A stretch of 64,000 nt of DNA from Ahrensia sp. (GTDB lineage: Bacteria > Pseudomonadota > Alphaproteobacteria > Rhizobiales > Rhizobiaceae): positions 206,023-270,022 of the forward strand of contig PAKZ01000032.1 in the NCBI GenBank assembly GCA_002706335.1, read 5' to 3'. How positions within the stretch are numbered: the stretch's first letter is position 1; the number at the start of each line of letters is the position of its first letter. The notes below the pieces were generated by a model. That model saw nothing but the letters and a program-made list of their open reading frames with translations, was not told where the DNA came from and ran no database searches. A program made the translations under genes and the position numbers. This document shows, in pieces, positions 24,057 through 30,361 of this stretch.

Positions 24057-26018
24057 CTAGATTTCTACGAAGCCGCGCGTGCGGTAAACCGATTGATGCG
24101 GCACGGGAGCACCATCGACGGCAGCGCCGACCGCCATTGCTAGCGCGACGGCCGGGTCGATTCGGATCGTTGACTTTTTCTTTGAAAACCACTGGTTACC
24201 CATAAGCGGGTCGGTTTCCATCGCTACACCCATAAGAGCGGAAAGCAGAACCGGGCTTGCGCGAAGCCTGATGCGCTCTTCAAGGATTAGCGCCTCGAGC
24301 TCGGCAACGCTGCCAGGCATCCACAGCCCAAGCGGCGGATCCTCATCGTTTGCTTTGGCCGCCTCTACCTTCTCTTCCGAAGGCTTGGCGCGGCGCTTGC
24401 CGCCTTGCGGGTGTGATACGGTCTCGATAGTGACGCCATATCCGTCCAGTTCCTCTTCGAACCGATCGAAGGCGTAGTTATCGTAAGCCAGAACATTAAT
24501 GCCATGCTCGGTATTAAGGCGCGCAAAGAGTGCAGCGACATGGTCATAGCGAATCCTTTGCCCGTCAGGAGCGTGAATGAACGGCTGGTCTGTATCTTCG
24601 CCAGCCGCATCTTTGTGGAATGTTTCGTTCCAAAGCCGGTACGGGACGTGGTCGACCTTCGATCGCTCGTCCATCGTATCGCGGGGCGTCCAAGCCTCAA
24701 TCCATGCGTCGTAGGTAGGCAGGTCTGCCTCGCTACCGTCCTCGCGCGTTACACGCTTGGTGCCTGTCTCGACGACGAATGCGGCCGCGGTCAGATCCTT
24801 ACTGCCGGACAAATCTAGACCGGCCGCATTGATCGGCTTTCCCTTATGCTCCTCATAAGGATCGAACTCTGCCATTACCTTGTCTAGGATAGGCCGCGGA
24901 ATCCAGTTGGTATCCGCCTCCGTCCATTCGCAGAAGTGCAGACGCAAGATGCCGTTTCGCTTTGACGGAATGTTGCGCGCCTGGTCGACTACGCTCTGCA
25001 GGTAGTCGTGCTTAAGCGTAATCCCGAAAAGCGGGTTTGCCTTCTGCCAGCACGTTGGGTCGGTAAACGGATCGTCGCCCTTGTCCAACGCGCACACATA
25101 CGAGAATGTCGTGTCGTCGACTACCTCGCCGACATACGTAAATTCGTCGTCTGGCGTAGCGGTGCCGGCCGCGACCTTGACCGCGTGCTGGTGTTCATCC
25201 CAACAGATCGTCTTGCGATCGGATCCGCTGTTCGTAATCATGAACAGCAGCGGTTGGCGCCTAAACTTAAACCCGCGCTCGAGCATTTCGATAACGCGGC
25301 CGTCCGGGTGCTCGTGGATCTCGTCGCAAAGCGCGACGTACGGACGCGGCCCGCTGTGGGCGCCCTCGCGCGAGATTGGACGGAAGAAAGACCTGCGCTT
25401 CATGAAAGCCAGGTTCCAGACAGGATTGCAGCCGCTAGGCGTAATTGCCTGCTTCAGCTTCGGCGATTGCTCGTACATCGCAACGGCATCGCGGAACAGA
25501 ACGAATGCCTGGTCCTTGTTTGCCGCGGCGGCATAAATCTCCGCGGCGGCTTCGCCATCGGCGATCATGCAATAATGACCGATGCCTGCAGCGAGTGGTG
25601 ACTTGCCGTTGCCTTTGCCCTGCTCGATATATGCGCGACGAAAACGACGCAAAAGCGCGCCGTCGCTTTCAACTCGCTTCCAACCGAACAGCGATCCTAC
25701 GATGAATTGCTGCGACGGGTGGAGAAGGAATTCGCGCCCTTCGAACTGCCCGCCGTTGAGGCGGAGCACCTTCTTGAAAAATCTAAAAACTCTTTCTGCT
25801 GCATCCGGATCCCAATGAACGCCGCGCGCAGGACCATTGATACGATCATCGCGATGACGGCGGCACGCATTGCGGACATGCGGGCCTGCAATAAATTCGC
25901 CATTGATTACCGCCTCTGCGTAAGCGTCAACCGGCCCTGTCGGGTACTTCGGGTCTAGATTGCTATTTTCTGACCTGCTATTTGAAGAATTCGTCGCCTT
26001 CGTCGCCGTCCTCACCAT
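24057..26018 (-). CDS. terL: Terminase large subunit
   Basis: The 653-residue protein has an ATPase domain with Walker A GKGNGKS (134-140) and Walker B YVALCDEIHEHP (Asp232-Glu233), and a C-terminal nuclease domain with LDLSGSKDLTAAAFV and LAYDNYAFDRFEEEL. It is the packaging motor and headful or cos cutter. The frame begins 41 bases inside the small-subunit gene. A start at ATG 26018 is used, with no strong ribosome-binding site, so coupling to the small-subunit gene is likely. Confidence 0.93.
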   Translation of the reverse strand: MVRTATKATNSSNSRSENSNLDPKYPTGPVDAYAEAVINGEFIAGPHVRNACRRHRDDRINGPARGVHWDPDAAERVFRFFKKVLRLNGGQFEGREFLLHPSQQFIVGSLFGWKRVESDGALLRRFRRAYIEQGKGNGKSPLAAGIGHYCMIADGEAAAEIYAAAANKDQAFVLFRDAVAMYEQSPKLKQAITPSGCNPVWNLAFMKRRSFFRPISREGAHSGPRPYVALCDEIHEHPDGRVIEMLERGFKFRRQPLLFMITNSGSDRKTICWDEHQHAVKVAAGTATPDDEFTYVGEVVDDTTFSYVCALDKGDDPFTDPTCWQKANPLFGITLKHDYLQSVVDQARNIPSKRNGILRLHFCEWTEADTNWIPRPILDKVMAEFDPYEEHKGKPINAAGLDLSGSKDLTAAAFVVETGTKRVTREDGSEADLPTYDAWIEAWTPRDTMDERSKVDHVPYRLWNETFHKDAAGEDTDQPFIHAPDGQRIRYDHVAALFARLNTEHGINVLAYDNYAFDRFEEELDGYGVTIETVSHPQGGKRRAKPSEEKVEAAKANDEDPPLGLWMPGSVAELEALILEERIRLRASPVLLSALMGVAMETDPLMGNQWFSKKKSTIRIDPAVALAMAVGAAVDGAPVPHQSVYRTRGFVEI

Positions 26019-26373
26019 CAGGCTTTACTCCCGCCTTGCTGGCGTCCGCCGGCGTGGCACCCATCTGCCCCAAGCATTGCCTCAAAAGGTTCATTGCCTG
26101 GACGCCGCACTCCTGCCCTGCGATCATGCGTCCAAGGATGTTGCTTGCCGTGGCAACGAGCGTGCGATGCGAACTATTCAGCCAAGGGATTTCCGTGCGT
26201 AGCGTTTGCCACGCCTCCCGCGCTTTGTTGTTTTCGGTGTCCTGAATCCATTCAGGTGGATCGCCGAGGCCATCCTCTACGGTCGGCTCGTTGCGTCCTT
26301 CGAACTTCTTGCGTCGTACCGCTGCCTGCCCCGTAACCGCGGCCTTGGCCTTCGGTGTGCGTGGCCTAGGCAT
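25978..26373 (-). CDS. terS: Terminase small subunit (P27 family)
   Basis: The 131-residue protein has a basic N-terminus (MPRPRTPKAKAAVTGQAAVR), then WIQDTENNKAREAWQTL and a helical segment with TLVATASNILGRMIAG, matching P27-type small subunits, and ends with an acidic tail. It recognises the packaging site on phage DNA. The gene overlaps terL by 41 bases. Confidence 0.87.
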   Translation of the reverse strand: MPRPRTPKAKAAVTGQAAVRRKKFEGRNEPTVEDGLGDPPEWIQDTENNKAREAWQTLRTEIPWLNSSHRTLVATASNILGRMIAGQECGVQAMNLLRQCLGQMGATPADASKAGVKPDGEDGDEGDEFFK

Positions 26374-26493
26374 AGGAATTTATCCCCAACTTTTGAATTG
26401 GAAAACTGTGTACGTTGGTCCCCCGCCGGTCCGGCGTCTCGACGTATGCAGAGATTGCATAGCCCCCGGCCTACCCATGCGCTAGGAGCATAG
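26374..26493. other. Candidate packaging-site (cos) region
   Basis: This 120-base non-coding gap lies between an HNH endonuclease gene and terS, the position of cos in many HNH-carrying siphoviruses. It contains CGCCGGTCCGGCG (26424-26436), a 13-base inverted repeat around one base. The cut site cannot be named from sequence alone. Confidence 0.4.
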
Positions 26494-26778
26494 CTAAAGC
26501 GGCCAACCATCGGCGCCGAAGCGCACGACCGTCTTGCCGTGATCCTCTAGCTGCCCGTGGCTATCATGGTGCGGCTTGCATAGGGACTCGAACGGACCGC
26601 GGAAGAATATGTCGCGATCGCCTTTGTGCGGCACCTTGTGGTGCACCACAGTAGCAGGCTCGACTATCTCCATAGCAAGGCAGCGCTCGCATAGCGGTTG
26701 CTCGCTTAGCTGGCGCTCGCGTATGCGCTGCCATTGCGCTGTCTTGTATAGCGGCCGCCATGCGTCCTGGTTAGCCAC
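26494..26778 (-). CDS. HNH endonuclease beside terminase
   Basis: The 94-residue protein has the HNH core: CERC, then VVHHKVPHKGD, and LCKPHHDSHG. The two Cys pairs and His residues are in place. HNH proteins directly upstream of the terminase genes are required for cos cleavage in HK97-like phages, so this is more likely a packaging factor than a selfish element. Confidence 0.9.
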   Translation of the reverse strand: MANQDAWRPLYKTAQWQRIRERQLSEQPLCERCLAMEIVEPATVVHHKVPHKGDRDIFFRGPFESLCKPHHDSHGQLEDHGKTVVRFGADGWPL

Positions 26779-26792
26779 CCGTACCGCCTGGA

Positions 26793-27002
26793 CTAAATAT
26801 CAATCAGCACCTCAACTGGCAGCACCTGTTCATTGTAGCCGTTCTGGTCAAACCAGCAGACCGTAACCATGTTGCATGCTGCGCAATGGTCAATGACAGC
26901 CATATCAGGCCCGTCAGTAACAAGCGTCACGATTGCGCCTGGTGCGTATGTGTCCGGCTTAGATTCTTCTACGTAAGCCATGTGCCAAGGTGTTTCGTTC
27001 AT
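26793..27002 (-). CDS. DUF2158/YodC-like small protein
   Basis: The 69-residue product contains PGAIVTLVTDGPDMAVIDHC, then VTVCWFDQNGYNEQVLPVEVL, the pattern of YodC-like proteins (VVxLxSGGPxMTV ... CxWF). The function of this family is unknown. ATG at 27002 follows GAGGAG. It is the first protein gene of the packaging region and is preceded by a hairpin and two operator-like repeats. Confidence 0.75.
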   Translation of the reverse strand: MNETPWHMAYVEESKPDTYAPGAIVTLVTDGPDMAVIDHCAACNMVTVCWFDQNGYNEQVLPVEVLIDI

Positions 27003-27030
27003 GTTGTGCTCCTCTTGTGTGTGCGTAATA

Positions 27031-27072
27031 GCACGGCCACTTAGCGGCTTTCGTAGCCGTTGCTAGCCGTGC
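27031..27072. other. Nested hairpin in the leader of the packaging region
   Basis: GCACGGC (27031-27037) pairs with GCCGTGC (27066-27072), and inside it AGCGGCT (27043-27049) pairs with AGCCGTT (27055-27061). The fold would form in the leader of the 27002 gene, 29 to 70 bases before its start. It may be an attenuator, an RNA-processing site after the tRNA, or a leader structure. Confidence 0.5.
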
Positions 27073-27087
27073 GGGTTGTGATTGGCG

Positions 27088-27134
27088 TTATGCGCTAATC
27101 CGTATAAGTGCGGTTTATGCGCTATTCCGTATAA
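27088..27134. repeat. Two copies of a 20-base imperfect palindrome
   Basis: TTATGCGCTAATCCGTATAA (27088-27107) and TTATGCGCTATTCCGTATAA (27115-27134) differ at one position and are 27 bases apart. They share the left half TATGCG with the prophage operator, but the right half is altered. They lie between tRNA-Pro and the packaging genes and may be binding sites for a late regulator or degenerate repressor operators. Confidence 0.55.
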
Positions 27135-27135
27135 T

Positions 27136-27211
27136 TGGTCAGGGTGGCGAGACTCGAACTCGCGACTTCCGCATTCCGAGTGCGGTACTCTACCTGCTGA
27201 GCTACACCCTG
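27136..27211 (-). tRNA. tRNA-Pro (anticodon CGG), phage-borne
   Basis: The minus strand folds into a full cloverleaf: acceptor CAGGGTG/CACCCTG, D arm GCTCAGCAGGTAGAGT, anticodon stem CCGCA/TGCGG with loop CTCGGAA, T arm GCGAG-TTCGAGT-CTCGC, and encoded ACCA end. The anticodon CGG reads the proline codon CCG. The first acceptor base pair is C1-G72, as is usual for bacterial tRNA-Pro. It lies inside the prophage, between the replication and packaging regions, so it is a phage tRNA and not the integration target. Confidence 0.93.
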
Positions 27212-27480
27212 CGGTGTAGGTCGTGGGTTGCTGGAGTCCATTGCTTCATTCCCTAACGCTAATAATTGATGCCGCGCTCAACCGACCTTAGCCAGGAGCG
27301 CGGCTACGCCGAGTCGCTGGAGGAGGCAGCGCCAAGGCGTATTGGTATTGCTTTGGGGATCGGCCCTGCGCGCACTTGCGAGCTTTCGCGTACCGCCAGC
27401 CACAGCGTTGCCCCAAACTGTTTGCGGTTTCTATCCCGCCTACATATAAGCGCCCGGAGCGTAAAGTGGTGCGCACCAAC

Positions 27481-28212
27481 CTATGCGGCTAACTGTTCTA
27501 TGCCGATTCCGCCTAGCATGTGGCGAATTCTTATGAGTCCCATATGTGCGATCGACCGGCCTGCAGACATAGCACCGCGCTTTGTTGCGTAGGCGGCCTG
27601 TCCAGCAGCCATTAGCGTCGCGCCGTCAATCACCATCATCTCGAATGGCTCTAGAATTGGTCCGAGCGCATTTTGCAAAGTCTGAAGCTTCGACTTGGCG
27701 TCAATCTTATCATTGATGTGCCGATCGCCCGTCCACGGCTTCGGCACTGGAGAGGCGCGCTTCTTGCTATCCGGGTTAGTTGGCGTGGCTCGCATTGGTG
27801 GCAAATCAACGGATCCGGATTTGCTGACTATCTCTGCGCCGTAAATTATTTTTCCAGTTGCGCCGTCAATACGGCTCCTGTGGACAATTGCTGTGTCTGG
27901 CGACGGATTGTGATTGATTCCAATTGCTACATCTGAGTTTGCCGTCTCGTGTATCTTTCGGTACGCAATCGCATACTTAAGCAGTTCCGTATTGCCCTCG
28001 GACAACAGCGCTTTAGCTAACGGCCAATTCTGATTGTCGTTTGCAGCAGCGCCATCCCAATCGTTGCCTATCTTGGCTCTTTCCGCCAAGCGCATCTTTT
28101 GCTCGTGAACCGCGTCGCGTTCATGTGGAGCGTATTTCTGGCGAGACGGCAAACCAGATCCGTCGTCGGAAAGTGCCTTATGGATTTTGATTTTTGCGAC
28201 ATCACGCGGCAT
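27481..28212 (-). CDS. Phage protein upstream of terminase, possible late regulator (DUF6456-like C-terminus)
   Basis: The 243-residue protein is preceded by its own operator-promoter. The C-terminal part (LGPILEPFEMMVIDGATLMA, then AMSAGRSIAHMGLIRIRHML) resembles the HTH-like end of DUF6456 proteins and sigma region 4-type sequences. The N-terminal part is polar and has no motif I recognise. Position just before tRNA and terminase, where lambda-like phages carry the late activator, makes a late-transcription regulator plausible. This is inference only. A possible 63-codon frame at 27479-27288 follows it, but it lacks support, and the 27212-27480 gap otherwise shows nothing. Confidence 0.6.
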   Translation of the reverse strand: MPRDVAKIKIHKALSDDGSGLPSRQKYAPHERDAVHEQKMRLAERAKIGNDWDGAAANDNQNWPLAKALLSEGNTELLKYAIAYRKIHETANSDVAIGINHNPSPDTAIVHRSRIDGATGKIIYGAEIVSKSGSVDLPPMRATPTNPDSKKRASPVPKPWTGDRHINDKIDAKSKLQTLQNALGPILEPFEMMVIDGATLMAAGQAAYATKRGAMSAGRSIAHMGLIRIRHMLGGIGIEQLAA

Positions 28213-28272
28213 GCGTAAATCCTAATGCTATATGTTGTGGTTATGGAATCGTGCTGCGCTATATCTAGTAGA

Positions 28273-28301
28273 AATGTATGCGTTTTCGCCTATTATGTCA
28301 A
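28273..28301 (-). promoter_or_regulatory. Repressor-controlled promoter of the 28212 gene
   Basis: TTGACA (28301-28296), 17 bases, and TACATT (28278-28273). The operator TATGCGTTTTCGCCTA at 28277-28292 fills the spacer. The -35 is perfect consensus. It would drive the possible late regulator after induction. Confidence 0.85.
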
Positions 28302-28340
28302 GACGCAAGCGTAACCACGACTTGAAGCGCGTTGCAGTAG

Positions 28341-28856
28341 CTACTGTAATTTGTGGTCATCAGCGAAGGCGGCCGCGTTATCATTATCAGCCGCCACAGG
28401 CTCGGTAAGCCACTCCCTTACGCACGCCTCAGCCTTGTCGGCCGCCTCCTGTTCGGAAACAGCGCGCAGCACAACGACGGTATGCCCAAGCTTCTCGAGC
28501 TCGCCGTGCCGCTTTACCTGTACCGGCTGCAGCCTTCCGTTACCGACCTTGTTTTCAATGTGCCTAACCTGGCCGCCGCGGAGATAGATGCGCAGATCCG
28601 CCTCGCCTGCCGTCATGCCGGCCGCTACGGCTTGCGCTTGCGCTGTCGGTCCGCGCTTGGCGCTGTTCTGGTCGCCGGCAAGCAGGAACTGCGTGCCGTA
28701 CTCGGGCATGCCGCGCAGGCGCCTTACCTGCGCGGCCTGTAACTCCCACTCGAGCGGGTCGGCCGCCTTGGCTGTGACCTTGCCGTTGCGCGTGGTAAGC
28801 ACGGTGCGCTTGCCGTTGATGCGGACGGTTTGTCTTGTTTGGCGGGTGGTGGTCAT
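28341..28856 (-). CDS. VRR-NUC domain nuclease
   Basis: The 171-residue protein has the VRR-NUC core: GEADLRIYLRGGQVRHIENK with the Asp and Glu-x-Lys of the PD-(D/E)XK fold, then GRLQPVQVKRHGELEKLGHT. Phage VRR-NUC proteins are thought to resolve branched or structured DNA in replication and recombination. A basic N-terminal tail (TTTRQTRQTVRINGKR) precedes the fold. ATG at 28856 shares ATGA with the upstream small gene. Confidence 0.83.
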   Translation of the reverse strand: MTTTRQTRQTVRINGKRTVLTTRNGKVTAKAADPLEWELQAAQVRRLRGMPEYGTQFLLAGDQNSAKRGPTAQAQAVAAGMTAGEADLRIYLRGGQVRHIENKVGNGRLQPVQVKRHGELEKLGHTVVVLRAVSEQEAADKAEACVREWLTEPVAADNDNAAAFADDHKLQ

Positions 28857-29005
28857 TTATCCTCCAGCGCGAACGCAGCACCGAATACAGCGCCGCATCC
28901 CTCTTCGTCGATGGCTTCCCGTATTGCGCAAGAAACGAACACCGCTATAGCGGTGCATGGGCCGTGCCGTGCTACCAGTTTTCCAAACAGTCGTGCGTCC
29001 ATCAT
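28853..29005 (-). CDS. 50-residue protein coupled to the VRR-NUC gene
   Basis: The frame from ATG 29005 ends in TGA at 28855-28853, which overlaps the nuclease start as ATGA. The product has HGPCTAIAVFVSCAIREAID and EEGCGAVFGAAFALEDK, with three cysteines and a hydrophobic middle. The start is uncertain because no clear ribosome-binding site is seen. Function unknown. Confidence 0.5.
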   Translation of the reverse strand: MMDARLFGKLVARHGPCTAIAVFVSCAIREAIDEEGCGAVFGAAFALEDK

Positions 29006-29062
29006 ATCGCCATTCAGGTTGTAGGTTGTATTTTTGTTGCGCGCCGCAGTGCTAACTTTGCG

Positions 29063-29250
29063 AACTTCTGAACCAACGGCGCGTGCGAACTTCTGCTAAC
29101 TTCTCACTCTGCATTTTTTACCGCTAAGAAGTAGTGCAAGAATACCCTAGGAGGTACTTCTTGCAACTTCTAACGCTTCGAGAACCTCGCACTTAGCGGA
29201 GAACTTGCAACTTCTCGACCCCATAGAAGTTCGCACTTAGCGGAGAACTT
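29063..29250. repeat. AACTTCT repeat cluster, candidate replication origin
   Basis: In 190 bases the heptamer AACTTCT or its complement occurs at 29063, 29088, 29098, 29165, 29209 and 29225, plus near-matches at about 29127 and 29155. A perfect 20-base direct repeat TCGCACTTAGCGGAGAACTT is at 29187-29206 and 29231-29250. An inverted repeat TGCAAGAA/TTCTTGCA flanks a TACCC-GGTA core (29135-29167). This is the longest intergenic gap in the leftward region (29006-29336) and is close to the primase-helicase gene, as expected for an iteron-type origin or a multi-site regulatory region. Confidence 0.55.
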
Positions 29251-29294
29251 AGCGTTACCTATGGTTGTATTTTTGAGTTGCTGTAGGTTGTATT

Positions 29295-29325
29295 AAAAGC
29301 GCCTGCGGTTAGACCGCAAGCGCCT
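29295..29325 (-). terminator. Terminator after the 29555-29337 gene
   Basis: Read leftward, GCGCTTGCGGT pairs with ACCGCAGGCGC (one G-U pair) around a 3-base loop and is followed by TTTT. It ends the short transcript from the 29583-29611 promoter just before the repeat cluster. Confidence 0.75.
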
Positions 29326-29336
29326 TTGCGAGGTGT

Positions 29337-29555
29337 TCAAGCGGTTACTATTTCAACGCCTTCAATCCCGTTTGGGCACATCCAATCCCGGTAAGTGGAA
29401 ATCAACTCTTGTGTTTCATGCGCCGCATCATTGGTCATGCGCATCGCTTGCTTTTTGTCGCCGTTCCATACCGGGCAGTTGCCCTCCATTCTAATAAGGA
29501 AGTCGCGCTCACCGTAAACGTTGTAGGTGCGGCTAATAATGTTTCCTGCGGTCAT
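29337..29555 (-). CDS. 72-residue protein under its own operator-promoter
   Basis: ATG at 29555 has GAGGAG 9 bases upstream. The product begins MTAGNIISRTYNVYGERDFL and has two cysteines (EGNCPVWNG and YRDWMCPNG). No family was recognised. It is a single-gene unit with a near-consensus promoter, an operator and a terminator. It should therefore be expressed strongly when the repressor is gone. Confidence 0.68.
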   Translation of the reverse strand: MTAGNIISRTYNVYGERDFLIRMEGNCPVWNGDKKQAMRMTNDAAHETQELISTYRDWMCPNGIEGVEIVTA

Positions 29556-29582
29556 CTCGATTTCTCCTCTTTCAATACAAAC

Positions 29583-29611
29583 ATAATATGCGTTTACGCC
29601 TATTGTGTCAA
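29583..29611 (-). promoter_or_regulatory. Near-consensus promoter with operator
   Basis: TTGACA (29611-29606), 17 bases, TATTAT (29588-29583). The operator variant TATGCGTTTACGCCTA (29587-29602) lies in the spacer. It transcribes leftward into the 29555-29337 gene. Confidence 0.87.
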
Positions 29612-29655
29612 GCGAGGCGCTTGATAAAAAATCAAATTTAGTTTGATGATTTCGC

Positions 29656-29684
29656 TTGCACGATATGACTTTGTTTGATATATG
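29656..29684 (+). promoter_or_regulatory. Rightward promoter of the embedded three-gene cassette
   Basis: TTGCAC (29656-29661), 17 bases, TATATG (29679-29684), with no operator in the spacer. It faces away from the leftward promoter at 29583-29611 and would start transcription about 20 bases before the first gene. The lack of operator suggests it could be active in the lysogen. Confidence 0.6.
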
Positions 29685-29712
29685 TATGTCAACGAAACGA
29701 AAGGAAACGACG

Positions 29713-29937
29713 ATGACAGGCGCAGAAAAAATCAAGAAGATCATGGAAATCATCAACAGCGGCAAGACGGTCCAGTTTCGCAGCGGACTCTCCTGCATCA
29801 ACGTCGACGCCAAGGCGGTTAGCCGCTTCGAAAAGGCGGGCGCCGAGATGTTCAAGGCAAGCGGAAACAGCATCTATATCGCTAGCGGGCGCAACTGGAA
29901 GTGCCTGAACCTCCACGCAGTTTACACCATCGCTTAA
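29713..29937 (+). CDS. 74-residue protein, first gene of the embedded rightward cassette
   Basis: ATG at 29713 has AAAGGA about 8 bases upstream. The product (TGAEKIKKIMEIINSGKTVQ) continues with INVDAKAVSRFEKAGAEMFK and ends in ASGRNWKCLNLHAVYTIA. No family was recognised. It runs against the surrounding leftward replication genes together with two further small genes. Confidence 0.65.
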   Translation: MTGAEKIKKIMEIINSGKTVQFRSGLSCINVDAKAVSRFEKAGAEMFKASGNSIYIASGRNWKCLNLHAVYTIA

Positions 29938-29948
29938 GGAGCACGACG

Positions 29949-30173
29949 ATGACGCACGAACTCCCCAACGGCTGGACAGAAGCAAGCAAAGACGGAATCG
30001 CGACCAATGCCGACCCCGACCTTGGAGGCATAATCGACAGCAATATCGTTAGCGGCGAGTGGTTCGTTATCTTTAACAGCGACCACATTGCTGACATTGA
30101 TGGCCTTCCGTCCAAGGCGGCGGCATTGGTGGCACACGCAGCAGCCATCAGAGAGACTTACGTGCTGGCATGA
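29949..30173 (+). CDS. 74-residue hypothetical protein
   Basis: ATG at 29949 follows AAGGAG at 6 bases. The acidic product (MTHELPNGWTEASKDGIATN) has a Trp-rich core and a C-terminal helix of Ala-rich residues. It overlaps the next gene as ATGA. Function unknown. Confidence 0.65.
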   Translation: MTHELPNGWTEASKDGIATNADPDLGGIIDSNIVSGEWFVIFNSDHIADIDGLPSKAAALVAHAAAIRETYVLA

Positions 30174-30361
30174 CCCCCACAGCCTTCCTAGAGTGGCTTG
30201 CCGCCATGAGGGCGGCAGGCTTGGCGCGCTCCGACAAGGATTGCGCTGAGCTGCTAGGCGTCACGCCTACCGGCCTGCTACGCATGAAAAAGAAAGGCAC
30301 GACGCGCCAGACTGCGCTAGCGTGCCGTGCCCTGTATCACAATATGGAGCCTTGGTGTTAG
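30170..30361 (+). CDS. Small HTH protein of the embedded cassette
   Basis: The 63-residue product has an HTH: SDKDCAELLGVTPTGLLRMKKKG, shown here as CAELLGVTPTGLLRM, after a short helix MTPTAFLEWLAAMRAAGL. A conserved end (TALACRALYHNMEPW) is typical of very small Cro-like phage regulators. It overlaps the primase gene by 4 bases at their 3' ends, so readthrough would be antisense to the primase gene. Likely a DNA-binding regulator of the replication region. Confidence 0.7.
   Translation: MTPTAFLEWLAAMRAAGLARSDKDCAELLGVTPTGLLRMKKKGTTRQTALACRALYHNMEPWC

Noticed and set aside
27088..27134. The paired palindromes as true repressor operators
   Set aside because: The right half (TCCGTATA) does not match CGCNTA, and no -35/-10 pair is placed as at the real operators. 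They are listed as separate repeats.
27288..27479. A 63-codon leftward frame after the possible late regulator
   Set aside because: It has no clear ribosome-binding site and no recognisable domain, and it could arise by chance in GC-rich DNA. It is mentioned only as a gap filler.
29063..29250. CRISPR array
   Set aside because: The repeats are 7-20 bases, unevenly spaced and partly inverted. There are no regular spacers and no Cas genes apart from a Cas4-like nuclease typical of phages.
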